From Desertimonas sp963786985 (GTDB lineage: Bacteria > Actinomycetota > Acidimicrobiia > Acidimicrobiales > Ilumatobacteraceae), in assembly GCA_963786985.1 (NCBI GenBank), contig CAWBBL010000016.1, positions 124,001 to 188,000 on the forward strand: a stretch of DNA of 64,000 nt, written 5' to 3'. This document shows, one piece after another, positions 27,581 through 36,101 of the stretch. Every line of letters begins with the position of its first letter. Position 1 is the stretch's first letter. The notes under the pieces are model-generated. The model was not told where the DNA came from. It did no database searches and saw only the letters and a program-made list of their open reading frames with translations. The position numbers were made by a program, and so were the translations under genes.

Positions 27581-29308
27581 TCAGTGGCTTTCGCGGGTGA
27601 TCGCCGACCCGCTGGCGCCGACCAGGAAGTCGAGGTCACAGCCCGTATCGGCCTGGGTGACGTGATCGACGTACAGCCGATACCAGCCGCGGTCGGCGAC
27701 GGGCGGAGGTGCCTGCCACTCGGCCCCCCGACGCGCCAACTCGGAGTCGTCGACGTTCAACGTCAATCGCCGCGCCGGCACATCGAGGGTGATCGAATCT
27801 CCGGTGCGAACGAGCGCCAACGGACCACCGGCGGTCGACTCCGGGGCGACGTGCAGCACCGTGGTGCCGAAGGCGGTACCGCTCATCCGTGCGTCGCTGA
27901 TCCGCACCATGTCCTCGACCCCTCTGGCGAGGAGCTTGGCGGGAAGCGGCATGTTGCCGACCTCGGGCATCCCCGGGTAGCCCTTCGGGCCGCACCCGCG
28001 CAACACCATCACGGTGTCGCGGTCGACGTCGAGATCGGGGTCGTCGACCCGCTCCTTGAAGTCCTCGATCGAGTCGAACACCAGCGCCGGGCCGGTGTGC
28101 ACCAGCAGGTGCGCCGATGCTGCGGCCGGCTTCACGATGGCGCCCTGTGGACACAGGTTGCCGCGGAGAACGGCCAACCCCGCCTCCGGGATGAGCGGAT
28201 CGTCGAGCGGCCGAATCACCTCCCGATTCCAGGTCTCACGCCCTTGCCACTGCTCACGGATCGGCGAACCGCTGACGGTCATCGCCTCGGCGTCGAGGAG
28301 GTCGGCAAGCTCGGCCATGACGGCAGGGATGCCACCAGCCTCGAAGAAGTCCTCCATCAAGTACTCACCCGCGGGCATCACGTTGACGAGCAGCGGCAAC
28401 CGGGAGCCGATGCGGTCGAAGTCGTCCAGCGTCAGCTCGACACCAACTCGGCCGGCGATCGCCAGCAGATGGATGACGGCGTTGCTCGATCCGCCGATCG
28501 CTGCGAGCACGCGGATCGCGTTCTCGAACGCCGACCTGGTGAGCACCGTGGATGGTCGTAGGTCGGTCGCCACCATCTCGACGATGCGCCGTCCGGTGAG
28601 GTGGGCGAGCCGACGCCGGCGGGCGTCGGGGGCGGGAATGGCGGCGTTGTCCGGCAGGCTGAGTCCGAGTGCTTCCACCATCGCGGCCATCGTCGACGCC
28701 GTACCCATCGGGTTGCAATGACCGGCGCTCCGCGTCATCACGGACTCGGTTGCCAAGAACGCCTCGGCGCTGAGCGATCCGGCGCGCACCCGCTCGCTCA
28801 TCCGCCAAACATCCGTCGCCGAACCGAGACGCTGACCGAGATGACGCCCGCTCAGCATCGGGCCACCAGTGAGCACGATCGCCGGGATGTCGACCGACGC
28901 TGCGCCCATCACCATCGCCGGGGTGGTCTTGTCGCAGCCGGCGAGCAGCACGACACCATCGACCGGGTTGCCCCGGATCGACTCCTCGACGTCCATGGCC
29001 ATCAGGTTGCGGAGGAGCATGGCCGTGGGCTGGATCTGCGCCTCGCCGAGCGAGGTCACGGGAAACTCCAATGGCACGCCACCGGAGTCCCAAACGCCGC
29101 GCTTGACGAAGTCGGCGAGATCGCGCAGGTGTTGGTTGCACGGCGCCAGATCCGATGCGGAGTTGCAGATGCCGATCATCGGCTTGCCCTCGAACGCGTC
29201 GTCGGGCAGGCCGCGCTTCATCCAGCTTCGGTGGATGTAGTTGTCACGGCTGCGGCCGTCGTACCAACGGGACGTCCGCAATTTGACGGGGTCGACACTC
29301 AGGGTCAT
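27581..29308 (-). CDS. IlvD/Edd family dehydratase, L-arabinonate dehydratase-like
   Basis: 575 residues with iron-sulfur ligands in the CNSASDLAPCNQHLR, LAGCDKTTPAMVM and SAGHCNPMGTAS regions. The start (LRTSRWYDGRSRDNYIHRSW) and the end (DADTGCDLDFLVGASGSAI-like) resemble the sugar-acid branch, closest in memory to L-arabinonate dehydratase, rather than biosynthetic IlvD. It would dehydrate an aldonic acid to a 2-keto-3-deoxy acid. No other pentose pathway gene is adjacent. The gap to the upstream convergent gene (27371-27580) holds nothing recognisable. Confidence 0.88.
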   Translation of the reverse strand: MTLSVDPVKLRTSRWYDGRSRDNYIHRSWMKRGLPDDAFEGKPMIGICNSASDLAPCNQHLRDLADFVKRGVWDSGGVPLEFPVTSLGEAQIQPTAMLLRNLMAMDVEESIRGNPVDGVVLLAGCDKTTPAMVMGAASVDIPAIVLTGGPMLSGRHLGQRLGSATDVWRMSERVRAGSLSAEAFLATESVMTRSAGHCNPMGTASTMAAMVEALGLSLPDNAAIPAPDARRRRLAHLTGRRIVEMVATDLRPSTVLTRSAFENAIRVLAAIGGSSNAVIHLLAIAGRVGVELTLDDFDRIGSRLPLLVNVMPAGEYLMEDFFEAGGIPAVMAELADLLDAEAMTVSGSPIREQWQGRETWNREVIRPLDDPLIPEAGLAVLRGNLCPQGAIVKPAAASAHLLVHTGPALVFDSIEDFKERVDDPDLDVDRDTVMVLRGCGPKGYPGMPEVGNMPLPAKLLARGVEDMVRISDARMSGTAFGTTVLHVAPESTAGGPLALVRTGDSITLDVPARRLTLNVDDSELARRGAEWQAPPPVADRGWYRLYVDHVTQADTGCDLDFLVGASGSAITRESH

Positions 29309-29376
29309 CTGCTCATTGTCGATGACTGACCGCAGTGCGATCGCATCGCGGTGTCACAGCACGCCCACCATTCGGG

Positions 29377-30147
29377 TCAGGGGCCGGTTGGACGCACCGC
29401 CGCCAGAAGGGCCATCACGTCGCCGGGTGCGGCGCGCTCGCGTGCCCGCACCAACAGCAGCAGCGAGCTGGCCCCGAATCCGGGATGCTCGACGACGTGA
29501 GCGACGCCGGCGGTCGCCCGATCGACGGCGGCGATCTCGGCGTCGCGCCGCCGCTCCGACATGGCGGCGAGCCGAGTCGCCGTCGACCACGCCTGGCGGC
29601 GCGCCACGATCAAGCTGAAGCGGATCATCGTCTCGTCGCCGCCACCACCGATGTGATCGGCAAGGTCGAGCCACGGTGAAACCTCGTTGAGCGCCTGCTG
29701 GCAGCCATCAACGAGCTCGGCGAGCACGTCGTTCATGGCATCGAAATCAACCCGCACCGCCTCCAGCGCGCCGCCGTCACCGAGTGCCGACGCAGTGACG
29801 CCGAGGTCCAAGTTGATGTGCGCGTTCATGCCCAACAACAGGTGCTGCAAGATCACGGGTCGCCATCGTCGCGTCGCCTCGAACGCTGCCCGCCAAGACA
29901 GCGGGCAGCCCGTGCCAGCGCGCCAGCCGTCATAGGCACGCACATACCGGTCGGCGAAGCTACCCACGAAGCGCTCCATGCGCGCCGCGTCGACAAAGCG
30001 GCCGGTCTCGGCTCGGCCCCGAATCGTTTCCGTGACGGCGAGGTACATCGCGGCGAAATATCCCGCCCGATCTCCAGTGGTCGCGCAGCGCTCGACGATC
30101 CCCGTCATTCGTTCGAGCACCCGGTCGTAGCCAACCTCCGCAGGCAC
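29377..30147 (-). CDS. DUF5995 family protein
   Basis: 256 residues, mostly helical. RAGYFAAMYLAVTETIRGRA, ARMERFVGSFADRYVRAYDG, and especially PVILQHLLLGMNAHINLDLG are the DUF5995 signature. Conserved His in QHLLLGMNAHIN may bind metal. No function is established. It lies on the same strand as the dehydratase with 68 bases between. Confidence 0.85.
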   Translation of the reverse strand: MPAEVGYDRVLERMTGIVERCATTGDRAGYFAAMYLAVTETIRGRAETGRFVDAARMERFVGSFADRYVRAYDGWRAGTGCPLSWRAAFEATRRWRPVILQHLLLGMNAHINLDLGVTASALGDGGALEAVRVDFDAMNDVLAELVDGCQQALNEVSPWLDLADHIGGGGDETMIRFSLIVARRQAWSTATRLAAMSERRRDAEIAAVDRATAGVAHVVEHPGFGASSLLLLVRARERAAPGDVMALLAAVRPTGP

Positions 30148-30446
30148 GAGTGACGACGGTACCTGTCGCGTGGCGCGAGCAACTCACCCGTCGCGCTAGC
30201 GAAGTGCGCCCCGACTTCTCCAACTCGGCGACAACAGTTGCGCCACATCTGGCGCGAAACCAGTATCGAACTTCGGACGTGCCGTACAGCAGAGGTTCGA
30301 GTCGGCTTGGAGGGTGACGGCACTCGGTACTTTCATCCGGGCGTCGAGAGTCTCGCATTCGTGACTGGGGACTCCCAGATCGCCGTTTGGACCGTCAACC
30401 GCCAGATCGTGTCCGACATTCGCGGGCGAGGCCCGGGCCGCCGTCG

Positions 30447-31055
30447 CTAGGCGAGGCTGCCGTAGGTCGGCGCCCCGGCGGTCTCGTAGGCGAGGTGGAC
30501 CGTGCCGCTCGGGTAGGTGACCGATTCGGTCAGGCGCAGCGCCGTGGGCACGGTCCCGTCGGCGAACACCTGCTTGCCTCTGCCGAGCAGCAATGGGTAC
30601 AGCCACAGGTTCAGCCGGTCGACGAGCCCGAAGCGCAGCAACGACTGCACGAGGTCGAGGCTGCCGATGACGTGGACTTCGTCGTGGCGGTCCTTGAGCG
30701 CGGTGATGCCCTCGGCGAGGTCGCCGGCGACGAGTGTCGAGCCCTGCCAGTCGAGAGTGCCAGCGAGCGTGCGGCTGGCAACGTACTTGGGGACGGCGTT
30801 GAGCAGGCTCGTGAATGGGATCTCCTCTGGAGCGCTCGGCCAGTAGGAGGCAAAGATCTCATAGGTCTTCCGGCCGAGGAGCAGCGCGTCCATGCTCCTC
30901 GCTTGCTCGAACATGACGTCACCGGACTCCTGGTCGAGCAGTGGGGCCTGCCATCCGCCGTGCGTAAAGCCGCTGTCGCGGTCCTCGTCAGGTCCGCCAG
31001 GCGCCTGGGCCACCCCATCGAGCGTCACGAACTCGGTCACGATGAGCTTGCCCAT
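30447..31055 (-). CDS. Dihydrofolate reductase / RibD C-terminal-like reductase
   Basis: 202 residues. MGKLIVTEFVTLDGVAQAPG is the NADPH-binding start, followed by MDALLLGRKTYEIFASYWPS and EVHVIGSLDLVQSLLRFGLVD, then the RLNLWLYPLLLGRGK strand and turn. These match the DHFR-like RibD_C reductase family widely present in actinobacteria. Substrate unknown. The 299-base space between it and DUF5995 (30148-30446) contains no supported gene. Confidence 0.9.
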   Translation of the reverse strand: MGKLIVTEFVTLDGVAQAPGGPDEDRDSGFTHGGWQAPLLDQESGDVMFEQARSMDALLLGRKTYEIFASYWPSAPEEIPFTSLLNAVPKYVASRTLAGTLDWQGSTLVAGDLAEGITALKDRHDEVHVIGSLDLVQSLLRFGLVDRLNLWLYPLLLGRGKQVFADGTVPTALRLTESVTYPSGTVHLAYETAGAPTYGSLA

Positions 31056-31372
31056 GGTGTGCTCCTTGCCTGATTGCCGATGCGTCCCTATGTAGACCCC
31101 ACCGTCGTGTTGAACTCATCGCGAGCCGCGATCAACGGCCCGGGGAGGACACGATGCCAGGCTCGGCCGGTTGGACTCGTCGGCGCTCCATGTCCCCTCC
31201 ACCGACGACGGGTCGTCGCTCAATGTCCTGACGTACCACCAGCGCGGTCGAGCCTTCGTCGGCGCTGAGGCGCCGTGGTGCGTCATCGAGCGATCACGTG
31301 AGCAGTCGCGATCAGGCGCGCCGGCGCTGCGATCGGCACTTGTTCACGACCGCTCTCTGCGAGGATTGACGG
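31056..31372. other. Intergenic stretch, nothing recognised
   Basis: 317 bases between divergent genes. It should contain promoters for both the reductase and the SpoIIE phosphatase. A GAGGAT hexamer lies 6 bases before the phosphatase ATG. No RNA gene or family-like ORF is seen. Confidence 0.35.
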
Positions 31373-32440
31373 ATGGCGTGGCGCCGCTTCGAGGGTGATG
31401 ACCGCCGGGCGTTGATCGCCGGAGCGTCGACCTTGGCGGTGCTGGCGGTCGCCTATCCCGTCTTCGCCGACGCTGCGGCTCGTCCCTTGGCGATGTTCGT
31501 CCTGCCGGGTCTGCTGTCCGCTGTGCTCGGTGGTTGGCGGCCGAGTGTGCTGGTCGGCGTGTTGTCGCTGACGGTGGCGGTCGTCCTCGGCGTCATCGGT
31601 CCGTTGGACACCGGAGCGTTGATCTCCAGGTGGCTGGTGATCGGTGCTGGCATTCTCATCGGGGCGTTTGGCGCGACGGTTCGCGAGCACCAGTCCCATC
31701 GTCTCGCCGACCTCGACGAGGCGGTGACGATGATGGAGGCGTTCGAACGCGGACTGGCACCTGCGCCGATCGTTCCCGACGGCTTCGTCGCGGTCACCCG
31801 CTACCGGCCGGCCGAGTCACGCATGCAGTTGGGCGGCGATTTTCTCGATGCCGTGGCGTTGTCCGATGGTCGCTTCGCGGTTCTGATCGGGGACGTCTGC
31901 GGTCATGGGCCGCGCGAGGCGGCGATCGGCGCGGCGTTGCGCGCCGGGTGGAAGGCCATCGCCCTCAGTGACAAACGCGACCCGGCCGACTGGGTGGATG
32001 CCCTCAATGTGGCGTTCTTCAGCGACGGTCGCATCGACACGTACGTCACGCTGTGCACTGGCTATCTGGATTCGCGGGCCGGGATCACGCGACTTGTCAC
32101 CGCCGGTCATCCGCCTCCCGTGGTGCTCCGTCAACCCCCCGGGCGCCTGGATGTGCCACCGGCTCCGGCGCTGGGCCTCGGCTTCGACCATGTATGGGCG
32201 GCCACCGAACTGCCGTGGACTGGCGACCCGATTCTGTTCTACACCGATGGACTCATCGAGAATCCGATGAGCGAAGGCCCGCCACGACGCTGGGGCGAAG
32301 ACGGGTTGCTCACCTGGCTCGGTGAGCAGTCAGCCACTTCCAACGTCGACGCCCTAGCTCGCGGGCTCCTCGACGAGGCCATCAACGGCCGAGACCTGCG
32401 TGACGACGTCGCATTGCTCCTCGTTGGCGTGTCCCGCTGA
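31373..32440 (+). CDS. Membrane-anchored SpoIIE-type PP2C serine phosphatase
   Basis: 355 residues. Four hydrophobic segments fill residues about 15-100 (AGASTLAVLAVAYPVFADAA, LAMFVLPGLLSAVLGGW, VLVGVLSLTVAVVLGVIG, WLVIGAGILIGAFGATV), a DUF4118-like membrane part. A short coiled linker leads to the phosphatase: RPAESRMQLGGDFLDAVALS with metal Asp, VLIGDVCGHGPREAAIGAAL, LVTAGHPPPVVL, LFYTDGLIE and LRDDVALLLV. Such enzymes dephosphorylate anti-sigma-factor antagonists. No partner STAS or anti-sigma gene is adjacent. Confidence 0.92.
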   Translation: MAWRRFEGDDRRALIAGASTLAVLAVAYPVFADAAARPLAMFVLPGLLSAVLGGWRPSVLVGVLSLTVAVVLGVIGPLDTGALISRWLVIGAGILIGAFGATVREHQSHRLADLDEAVTMMEAFERGLAPAPIVPDGFVAVTRYRPAESRMQLGGDFLDAVALSDGRFAVLIGDVCGHGPREAAIGAALRAGWKAIALSDKRDPADWVDALNVAFFSDGRIDTYVTLCTGYLDSRAGITRLVTAGHPPPVVLRQPPGRLDVPPAPALGLGFDHVWAATELPWTGDPILFYTDGLIENPMSEGPPRRWGEDGLLTWLGEQSATSNVDALARGLLDEAINGRDLRDDVALLLVGVSR

Positions 32441-32956
32441 CCACCGGCGGCACGTCGCGCCGGGTGTCACGGGTTGCACGGTGGAGGCCGGGCGGGTCAG
32501 CCCTTTGCCGTAGGTCGTAGCCGTTGGCTGGCAGCAACAACGGCTCGTCGCGAACCCGATCGCAGTGACGGTGCGGCGCCGATTACGAAACCGCCCGGCC
32601 TGCCCGGATCGCAGGCGGTCGCGGCGGCGAGAGGGCACCTTCACGCTCAGCGTCGGAGGCCCAATGGCAAGACCCCTGGCGAGCAGTGTTCAGACTCGCG
32701 CCCAGGTGCCCGCATACGAGAAGGTAACGATGCAGATGCTGCCGTCGCCGCCGCGACCGGTGGGCGGCAGCATAAGCCGTTCGCAGCACAGACCCTCAGA
32801 CCGACTCGGACCGAGCAGGCCAGCCGAGCCCGGTCGCCCTTGAGTCGGACAATTGTTGCGCTGGCCAGGGGAAGGATCGGCGAGCACATCGGCAGAAACG
32901 GGCCCTGACTCAGACGTCACACGCGTCGAGCCGTGGGCCCAACCGCTTCACACTGG
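32441..32956. other. Gene-poor stretch with coding-like element X1
   Basis: About 515 bases with no intact gene. Bases 32631-32690 (X1) resemble 33548-33604 (X2) with a 3-base length difference. On the minus strand they read NTAR...EREGALSPPRPP and NTAR...RREGALFPPPPP, so X1 is probably a decayed copy of the end of the small ORF at 33407-33730. Confidence 0.4.
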
Positions 32957-33152
32957 CGACGGGGTCAACGGTTTAGCCGGGGAGGGCACGAAGTACCGAC
33001 CGTCCCTCCCCGGCTATCGCCGCGCGACGGAGGCGGTTTCCGGGGGCAGCGATCTACCGCCACATACCCCCGGTCCCCGGTGGTCCCAGTCCGCCGTCTG
33101 GGTTTCCTGCGAGGTTCCGCCACATCGCAGGCCAGCTGATACTAGATGACCC
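32957..33152. repeat. Structured direct repeat H1
   Basis: Imperfect copy of H2 (33312-33501), clearly alignable end to end with small indels. Contains TAGCCGGGGAGGG pairing with CCCTCCCCGGCTA, CCGGGGG pairing with CCCCCGG inside a GACGG/CCGTC stem, and CCCAG-N8-CTGGG. Indels break any shared reading frame while stems are kept, suggesting a structured RNA or DNA element rather than protein coding. Confidence 0.6.
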
Positions 33153-33311
33153 GGCAGCTGCGTGTCGACGGCGTCGCTCCTCCTAGGCCGACCGCTTCTG
33201 CGGGCCAGTACGTACGACACCGGATCGGTGTCAGGACCCGGTCGGCCCGATCACCTTCGGTCGTAGGGTCGCCGCTCAGGCAGTAGGGGTGGCGACACAG
33301 GTGATGCCCCT

Positions 33312-33501
33312 CGGCGTCGGGTCAACGGGTAGCCGGGGAGGCACGAATCGGTGTCGTCCCTCCCCGGCTATCGCCGCACGACGGAGGCGGGTTCCGGGGG
33401 CAGCGATCACCCGCCCATACCCCCCGGTCCCCGGTCCCAGTCCGCCGTCTGGGTTGCTGCGCCGGTCCGCCCCGTCGCAGGTGGCCTGATACTACATGAC
33501 C
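33312..33501. repeat. Structured direct repeat H2
   Basis: Second copy of the H element with the same nested stems (TAGCCGGGGAGG with CCTCCCCGGCTA; CCGGGGG with CCCCCGG; CCCAG with CTGGG). Both copies end in GATACTA[GC]ATGACC. It lies next to a small minus-strand ORF and 315 bases from tRNA-Arg. Spacer between H1 and H2 (33153-33311) has no gene. Confidence 0.6.
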
Positions 33502-33730
33502 GAGGGTCCAGGCGTCGCCGCATTTCGACTGGCGGTGGTGGCGGAAAGAGAGCACCTTCACGGCGAGCGACAGGAACCGATGACAACCTCCGGCGGGCAG
33601 TGTTAACGCAGCCGCTCCTGGTGTGTGGGCCCGTGCCCTTCGCAATTGTCCGGCGTGCCCAGGCAACCCAGTACGGGCCGTCGGTGATCGACTCCAGTGT
33701 GTTGAGGATCTGCTGCTGGAATTCGGTCAT
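33407..33730 (-). CDS. Possible small winged-helix-like protein (107 aa)
   Basis: Reads MTEFQQQILNTLESITDGPY, WVAWARRTIAKGTGPHTRSG, VNTARRRLSSVPVARREGAL, then a Pro-rich and Arg-rich tail that runs through H2. The first 65 residues look like a compact helical DNA-binding unit with a wing (RREGALF). The partial homologue X1 keeps the reading frame, which supports coding. The tail overlaps the structured repeat and may not be real. Could be a remnant of an element inserted near the tRNA. Confidence 0.4.
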   Translation of the reverse strand: MTEFQQQILNTLESITDGPYWVAWARRTIAKGTGPHTRSGCVNTARRRLSSVPVARREGALFPPPPPVEMRRRLDPRSCSIRPPATGRTGAATQTADWDRGPGGMGG

Positions 33731-33816
33731 CACATTGCGGCCATTCACGGAGTCGTTGTCGTGACCACGCTGTGACCACGACACGGTGAAAATGGCCCCT
33801 GACCGGGGTGGAGCGG

Positions 33817-33888
33817 CGCCCTCGGCAGGATTCGAACCTGCGCACACGGCTCCGGAGGCCGATGCTCTATCCCCTGAGCTACGAGGGC
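33817..33888 (-). tRNA. tRNA-Arg (anticodon CCG)
   Basis: Cloverleaf on the minus strand: acceptor GCCCTCG/CGAGGGC, D arm GCTC-AGGGGATA-GAGC, anticodon loop CTCCGGA with anticodon CCG, T arm GCAGG-TTCGAAT-CCTGC. The CCA end is not encoded. Decodes CGG. Confidence 0.95.
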
Positions 33889-33930
33889 GGGACAGACAAG
33901 GCTACCGGCGCACGGCGCCGCGGTCTGCGC

Positions 33931-34476
33931 TCAGCTGGGCTCGACGAACTCGAGGTCCAACTCGATCTTCACGACGTCGCCGAGCAGCGGGTTGATTGCC
34001 CCGAAGTCGATCCCGAAGTCCTTGCGGCGCAGCTCCCCGGTGGCCTCGAAGCCGGCGTGCCTCGTGCCATCGAAGTAGTCGGCGATGCCGCCGAGCTCGA
34101 CGTCGAACGTGATCGGACGGGTGACGTCGCCGATCGTCAGGGCGCCTTCGAGCGCCCACTCGCCGGCAACCTCGCGCACGCCGGTCGACCGGAACGCCAT
34201 CGTCGGCCGGCGCTCGACGTCGAGCAACTCGGCACTGAGGACGTGGGCGTCGCGATCGGAGTTACCGGTGTCGATCGAGGCAATGCCGATTGTCGCCTCG
34301 ATGGCGGTCTCGTCGACGGTGGCGCCGATCGTCAGCGTGGCGTCGACGTCGGCGAAGAAGCCGCGCACCTTGGCGACACCAAGGTGTCGAACGGCGAAGC
34401 CGACCCTGGCGTGGGCGGTGTCGAGCGCCCAGGTGCCGGGCTTCAGCGGAAGTTGGGTGAGGGTGATGTCGGTCAT
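33931..34476 (-). CDS. YceI family lipid-binding protein
   Basis: 181 residues from the ATG at 34476. LKPGTWALDTAHARVGFAVR, HLGVAKVRGFFADVDATLTI and VTRPITFDVELGG, ending LLGDVVKIELDLEF, define the YceI lipocalin-like barrel that binds long isoprenoids or similar lipids. No signal peptide, so it is cytoplasmic, as usual for actinobacterial members. Divergent by 97 bases from an XRE regulator that probably controls it. Confidence 0.93.
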   Translation of the reverse strand: MTDITLTQLPLKPGTWALDTAHARVGFAVRHLGVAKVRGFFADVDATLTIGATVDETAIEATIGIASIDTGNSDRDAHVLSAELLDVERRPTMAFRSTGVREVAGEWALEGALTIGDVTRPITFDVELGGIADYFDGTRHAGFEATGELRRKDFGIDFGAINPLLGDVVKIELDLEFVEPS

Positions 34477-34573
34477 GCAGTCGATCATGGGGGACGATGG
34501 GAGTGCGCGGGGAGGCCACGTCGAGGCTGGTACTGCCAGGGCCATGTTGTGCGCTGCCGCGTCCGGCAGACTG

Positions 34574-35431
34574 GTGACCGTGATCGACGGTGAGCTCGGC
34601 CAGTTCATCCGCACGCGTCGCGAATCGGTGAGCCCCGCCGACGTCGGGCTGCCGACGACGCAACGCCGCCGCACGCCCGGCCTGCGCCGTGCCGAGCTGG
34701 CGACGCTCGCCGGGATCAGTGTCGACTACCTCGTCCGCCTCGAGCAGGGCCGTGATCGTCATCCATCGGCGCAGGTCCTCGCCGCACTGGCCGACGCCCT
34801 GCGAATGAACGACGACGATCTGACTCATCTGCGTCGGCTGGCGACAGTGGCCCAGGGCACCGAGCTGTGCCCGACGCTGCGTACGCCGGCGAGCACGATC
34901 CGTCCTTCCGTGCAGGCTCTGCTCGACGGCCTGGAGCCGGCGCCAGCGTTCGTCCTCAACAGCATCGCCGACGTGTTGGCGTGGACCGAGACGTACGAAC
35001 GGCTGGCGCGCCCGCTCGGGATCCTCGATCGCCAGCCGCCGAACCTGGCCCGCTACACGCTGCTCGACGTCCGGGCTCGCACGGCCTACCCGGACTGGGG
35101 TCACGTCGCCGATGAACAGGTCGCCAACCTCCGGGCGAACAGCCGGCCGGATCCCGTCACCCAAGGCCTCATCGAGGAGCTGTCGGCGGCGGGCACCGAG
35201 TTCACCCGTCGGTGGGAGTGCCAGCTCGTCGCCACGAAGCGCTCGGGCGTGAAGCGCATCTTCCATCCCGAGGTCGGCGAACTTCGCGTGGCGTTCGAGA
35301 CGCTGCAGCTTCCCGACGTCGACGACCAGCGCCTCGTCGTCTACCTGCCTAACGACGAGGCGACATCGGCCGCCCTCGATGTCCTCGCCGGACGCCAGCC
35401 AGGGGCCCTGCGGTCGGTGCGCGCCAGCTGA
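34574..35431 (+). CDS. XRE-type regulator with MmyB-like ligand-binding domain
   Basis: 285 residues from the GTG at 34574 (a GTG two codons later is equally good). The helix-turn-helix reads LGQFIRTRRESVSPADVGLP, LRRAELATLAGISVDYLVRL, EQGRDRHPSAQVLAALADAL. The C-terminal PAS-like MmyB domain follows (FVLNSIADVLAWTETYERLA, RRWECQLVATKRSGVKRIFH, VVYLPNDEATSAALDVLAG). These regulators sense small, often lipid-like ligands. Divergent from YceI, the usual neighbour type. Confidence 0.92.
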   Translation: MTVIDGELGQFIRTRRESVSPADVGLPTTQRRRTPGLRRAELATLAGISVDYLVRLEQGRDRHPSAQVLAALADALRMNDDDLTHLRRLATVAQGTELCPTLRTPASTIRPSVQALLDGLEPAPAFVLNSIADVLAWTETYERLARPLGILDRQPPNLARYTLLDVRARTAYPDWGHVADEQVANLRANSRPDPVTQGLIEELSAAGTEFTRRWECQLVATKRSGVKRIFHPEVGELRVAFETLQLPDVDDQRLVVYLPNDEATSAALDVLAGRQPGALRSVRAS

Positions 35432-35438
35432 CCGACCG

Positions 35439-36101
35439 TCAGCCGGCCAGCAAGTACACGCTCACCCAGTGACACAAGGCGGCGGCAACGACGCAGGTGT
35501 GCCAGATCTCGTGGAACCCGAACGTCGATGGCCAGGGGTTCGGCCGACCGCGGGCGAAGATCACCGCCCCGGCCGTGTAGAGCAAGCCGCCGGCGGCGAG
35601 TAACGCCAGTTGGACGCCATCGAGCGCCTCGACGAAGGCGACCGGATGAACGACCAGGAACCACCCGGTACCGAGGTAGACGATCCCCCCGAGAACCGCC
35701 GGACCGTCGAACCACACCATGCGCAGCACGATTCCGGTGACGGCGACGAGCCAGACGAGGACGAGCAGTACCGATTGCGTCGTCCCCGACATCCCGAGGA
35801 CGATCACCCCGGTGTACGTACCGGCAATGGCCACGAGGATCGTCGCATGATCGAGGCGGCGCAGAACCCGGCGATCGCGCGAGAAGAGTCTGGGGAGGTG
35901 ATAGATACCGCTGACCGTGAGCATCGCCACGACGCACACGCCATAGATGATCGCCGCCGCACGGGTGTCCGCCGTAGGAGCACGGACCGCCAGCAGGATC
36001 GTGAGGCAAATCGCCACCGGCACCGACGCCCGGTGCATCGCGCCACGCAGAGCCGGGCGCAACAGTTCGGTCTCGCCGTCGATCATCGCCGATGTCGTCA
36101 T
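35439..36101 (-). CDS. trhA: Hemolysin III / TrhA (PAQR) family membrane protein
   Basis: 220 residues with seven hydrophobic segments. Metal-site motifs SGIYHLPRLF, LDHATILVAIAGTYTGV and FHEIWHTCVVAAALCHW carry the conserved Ser/His/Asp/His of the PAQR hydrolase-like site. Family members keep membrane energetics or lipid homeostasis; hemolytic activity is historical. The start overlaps the crotonase stop (ATGA), suggesting coupling. Confidence 0.92.
   Translation of the reverse strand: MTTSAMIDGETELLRPALRGAMHRASVPVAICLTILLAVRAPTADTRAAAIIYGVCVVAMLTVSGIYHLPRLFSRDRRVLRRLDHATILVAIAGTYTGVIVLGMSGTTQSVLLVLVWLVAVTGIVLRMVWFDGPAVLGGIVYLGTGWFLVVHPVAFVEALDGVQLALLAAGGLLYTAGAVIFARGRPNPWPSTFGFHEIWHTCVVAAALCHWVSVYLLAG

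Noticed and set aside
30238..30450. 70-codon plus-strand ORF between DUF5995 and the reductase gene
   Set aside because: No ribosome site or family, and it overlaps the end of the reductase gene.
32957..33501. CRISPR-like array
   Set aside because: Only two long imperfect repeats with a unique 160-base spacer; no short regular repeats and no cas genes.
32957..33501. tmRNA, SRP RNA or RNase P RNA
   Set aside because: Their diagnostic conserved segments are absent, and these RNAs are not expected as adjacent duplicates.
33817..33888. Integration site of an intact genomic island at tRNA-Arg
   Set aside because: No integrase gene and no obvious second copy of the tRNA 3' end were found; only a possible remnant zone remains.
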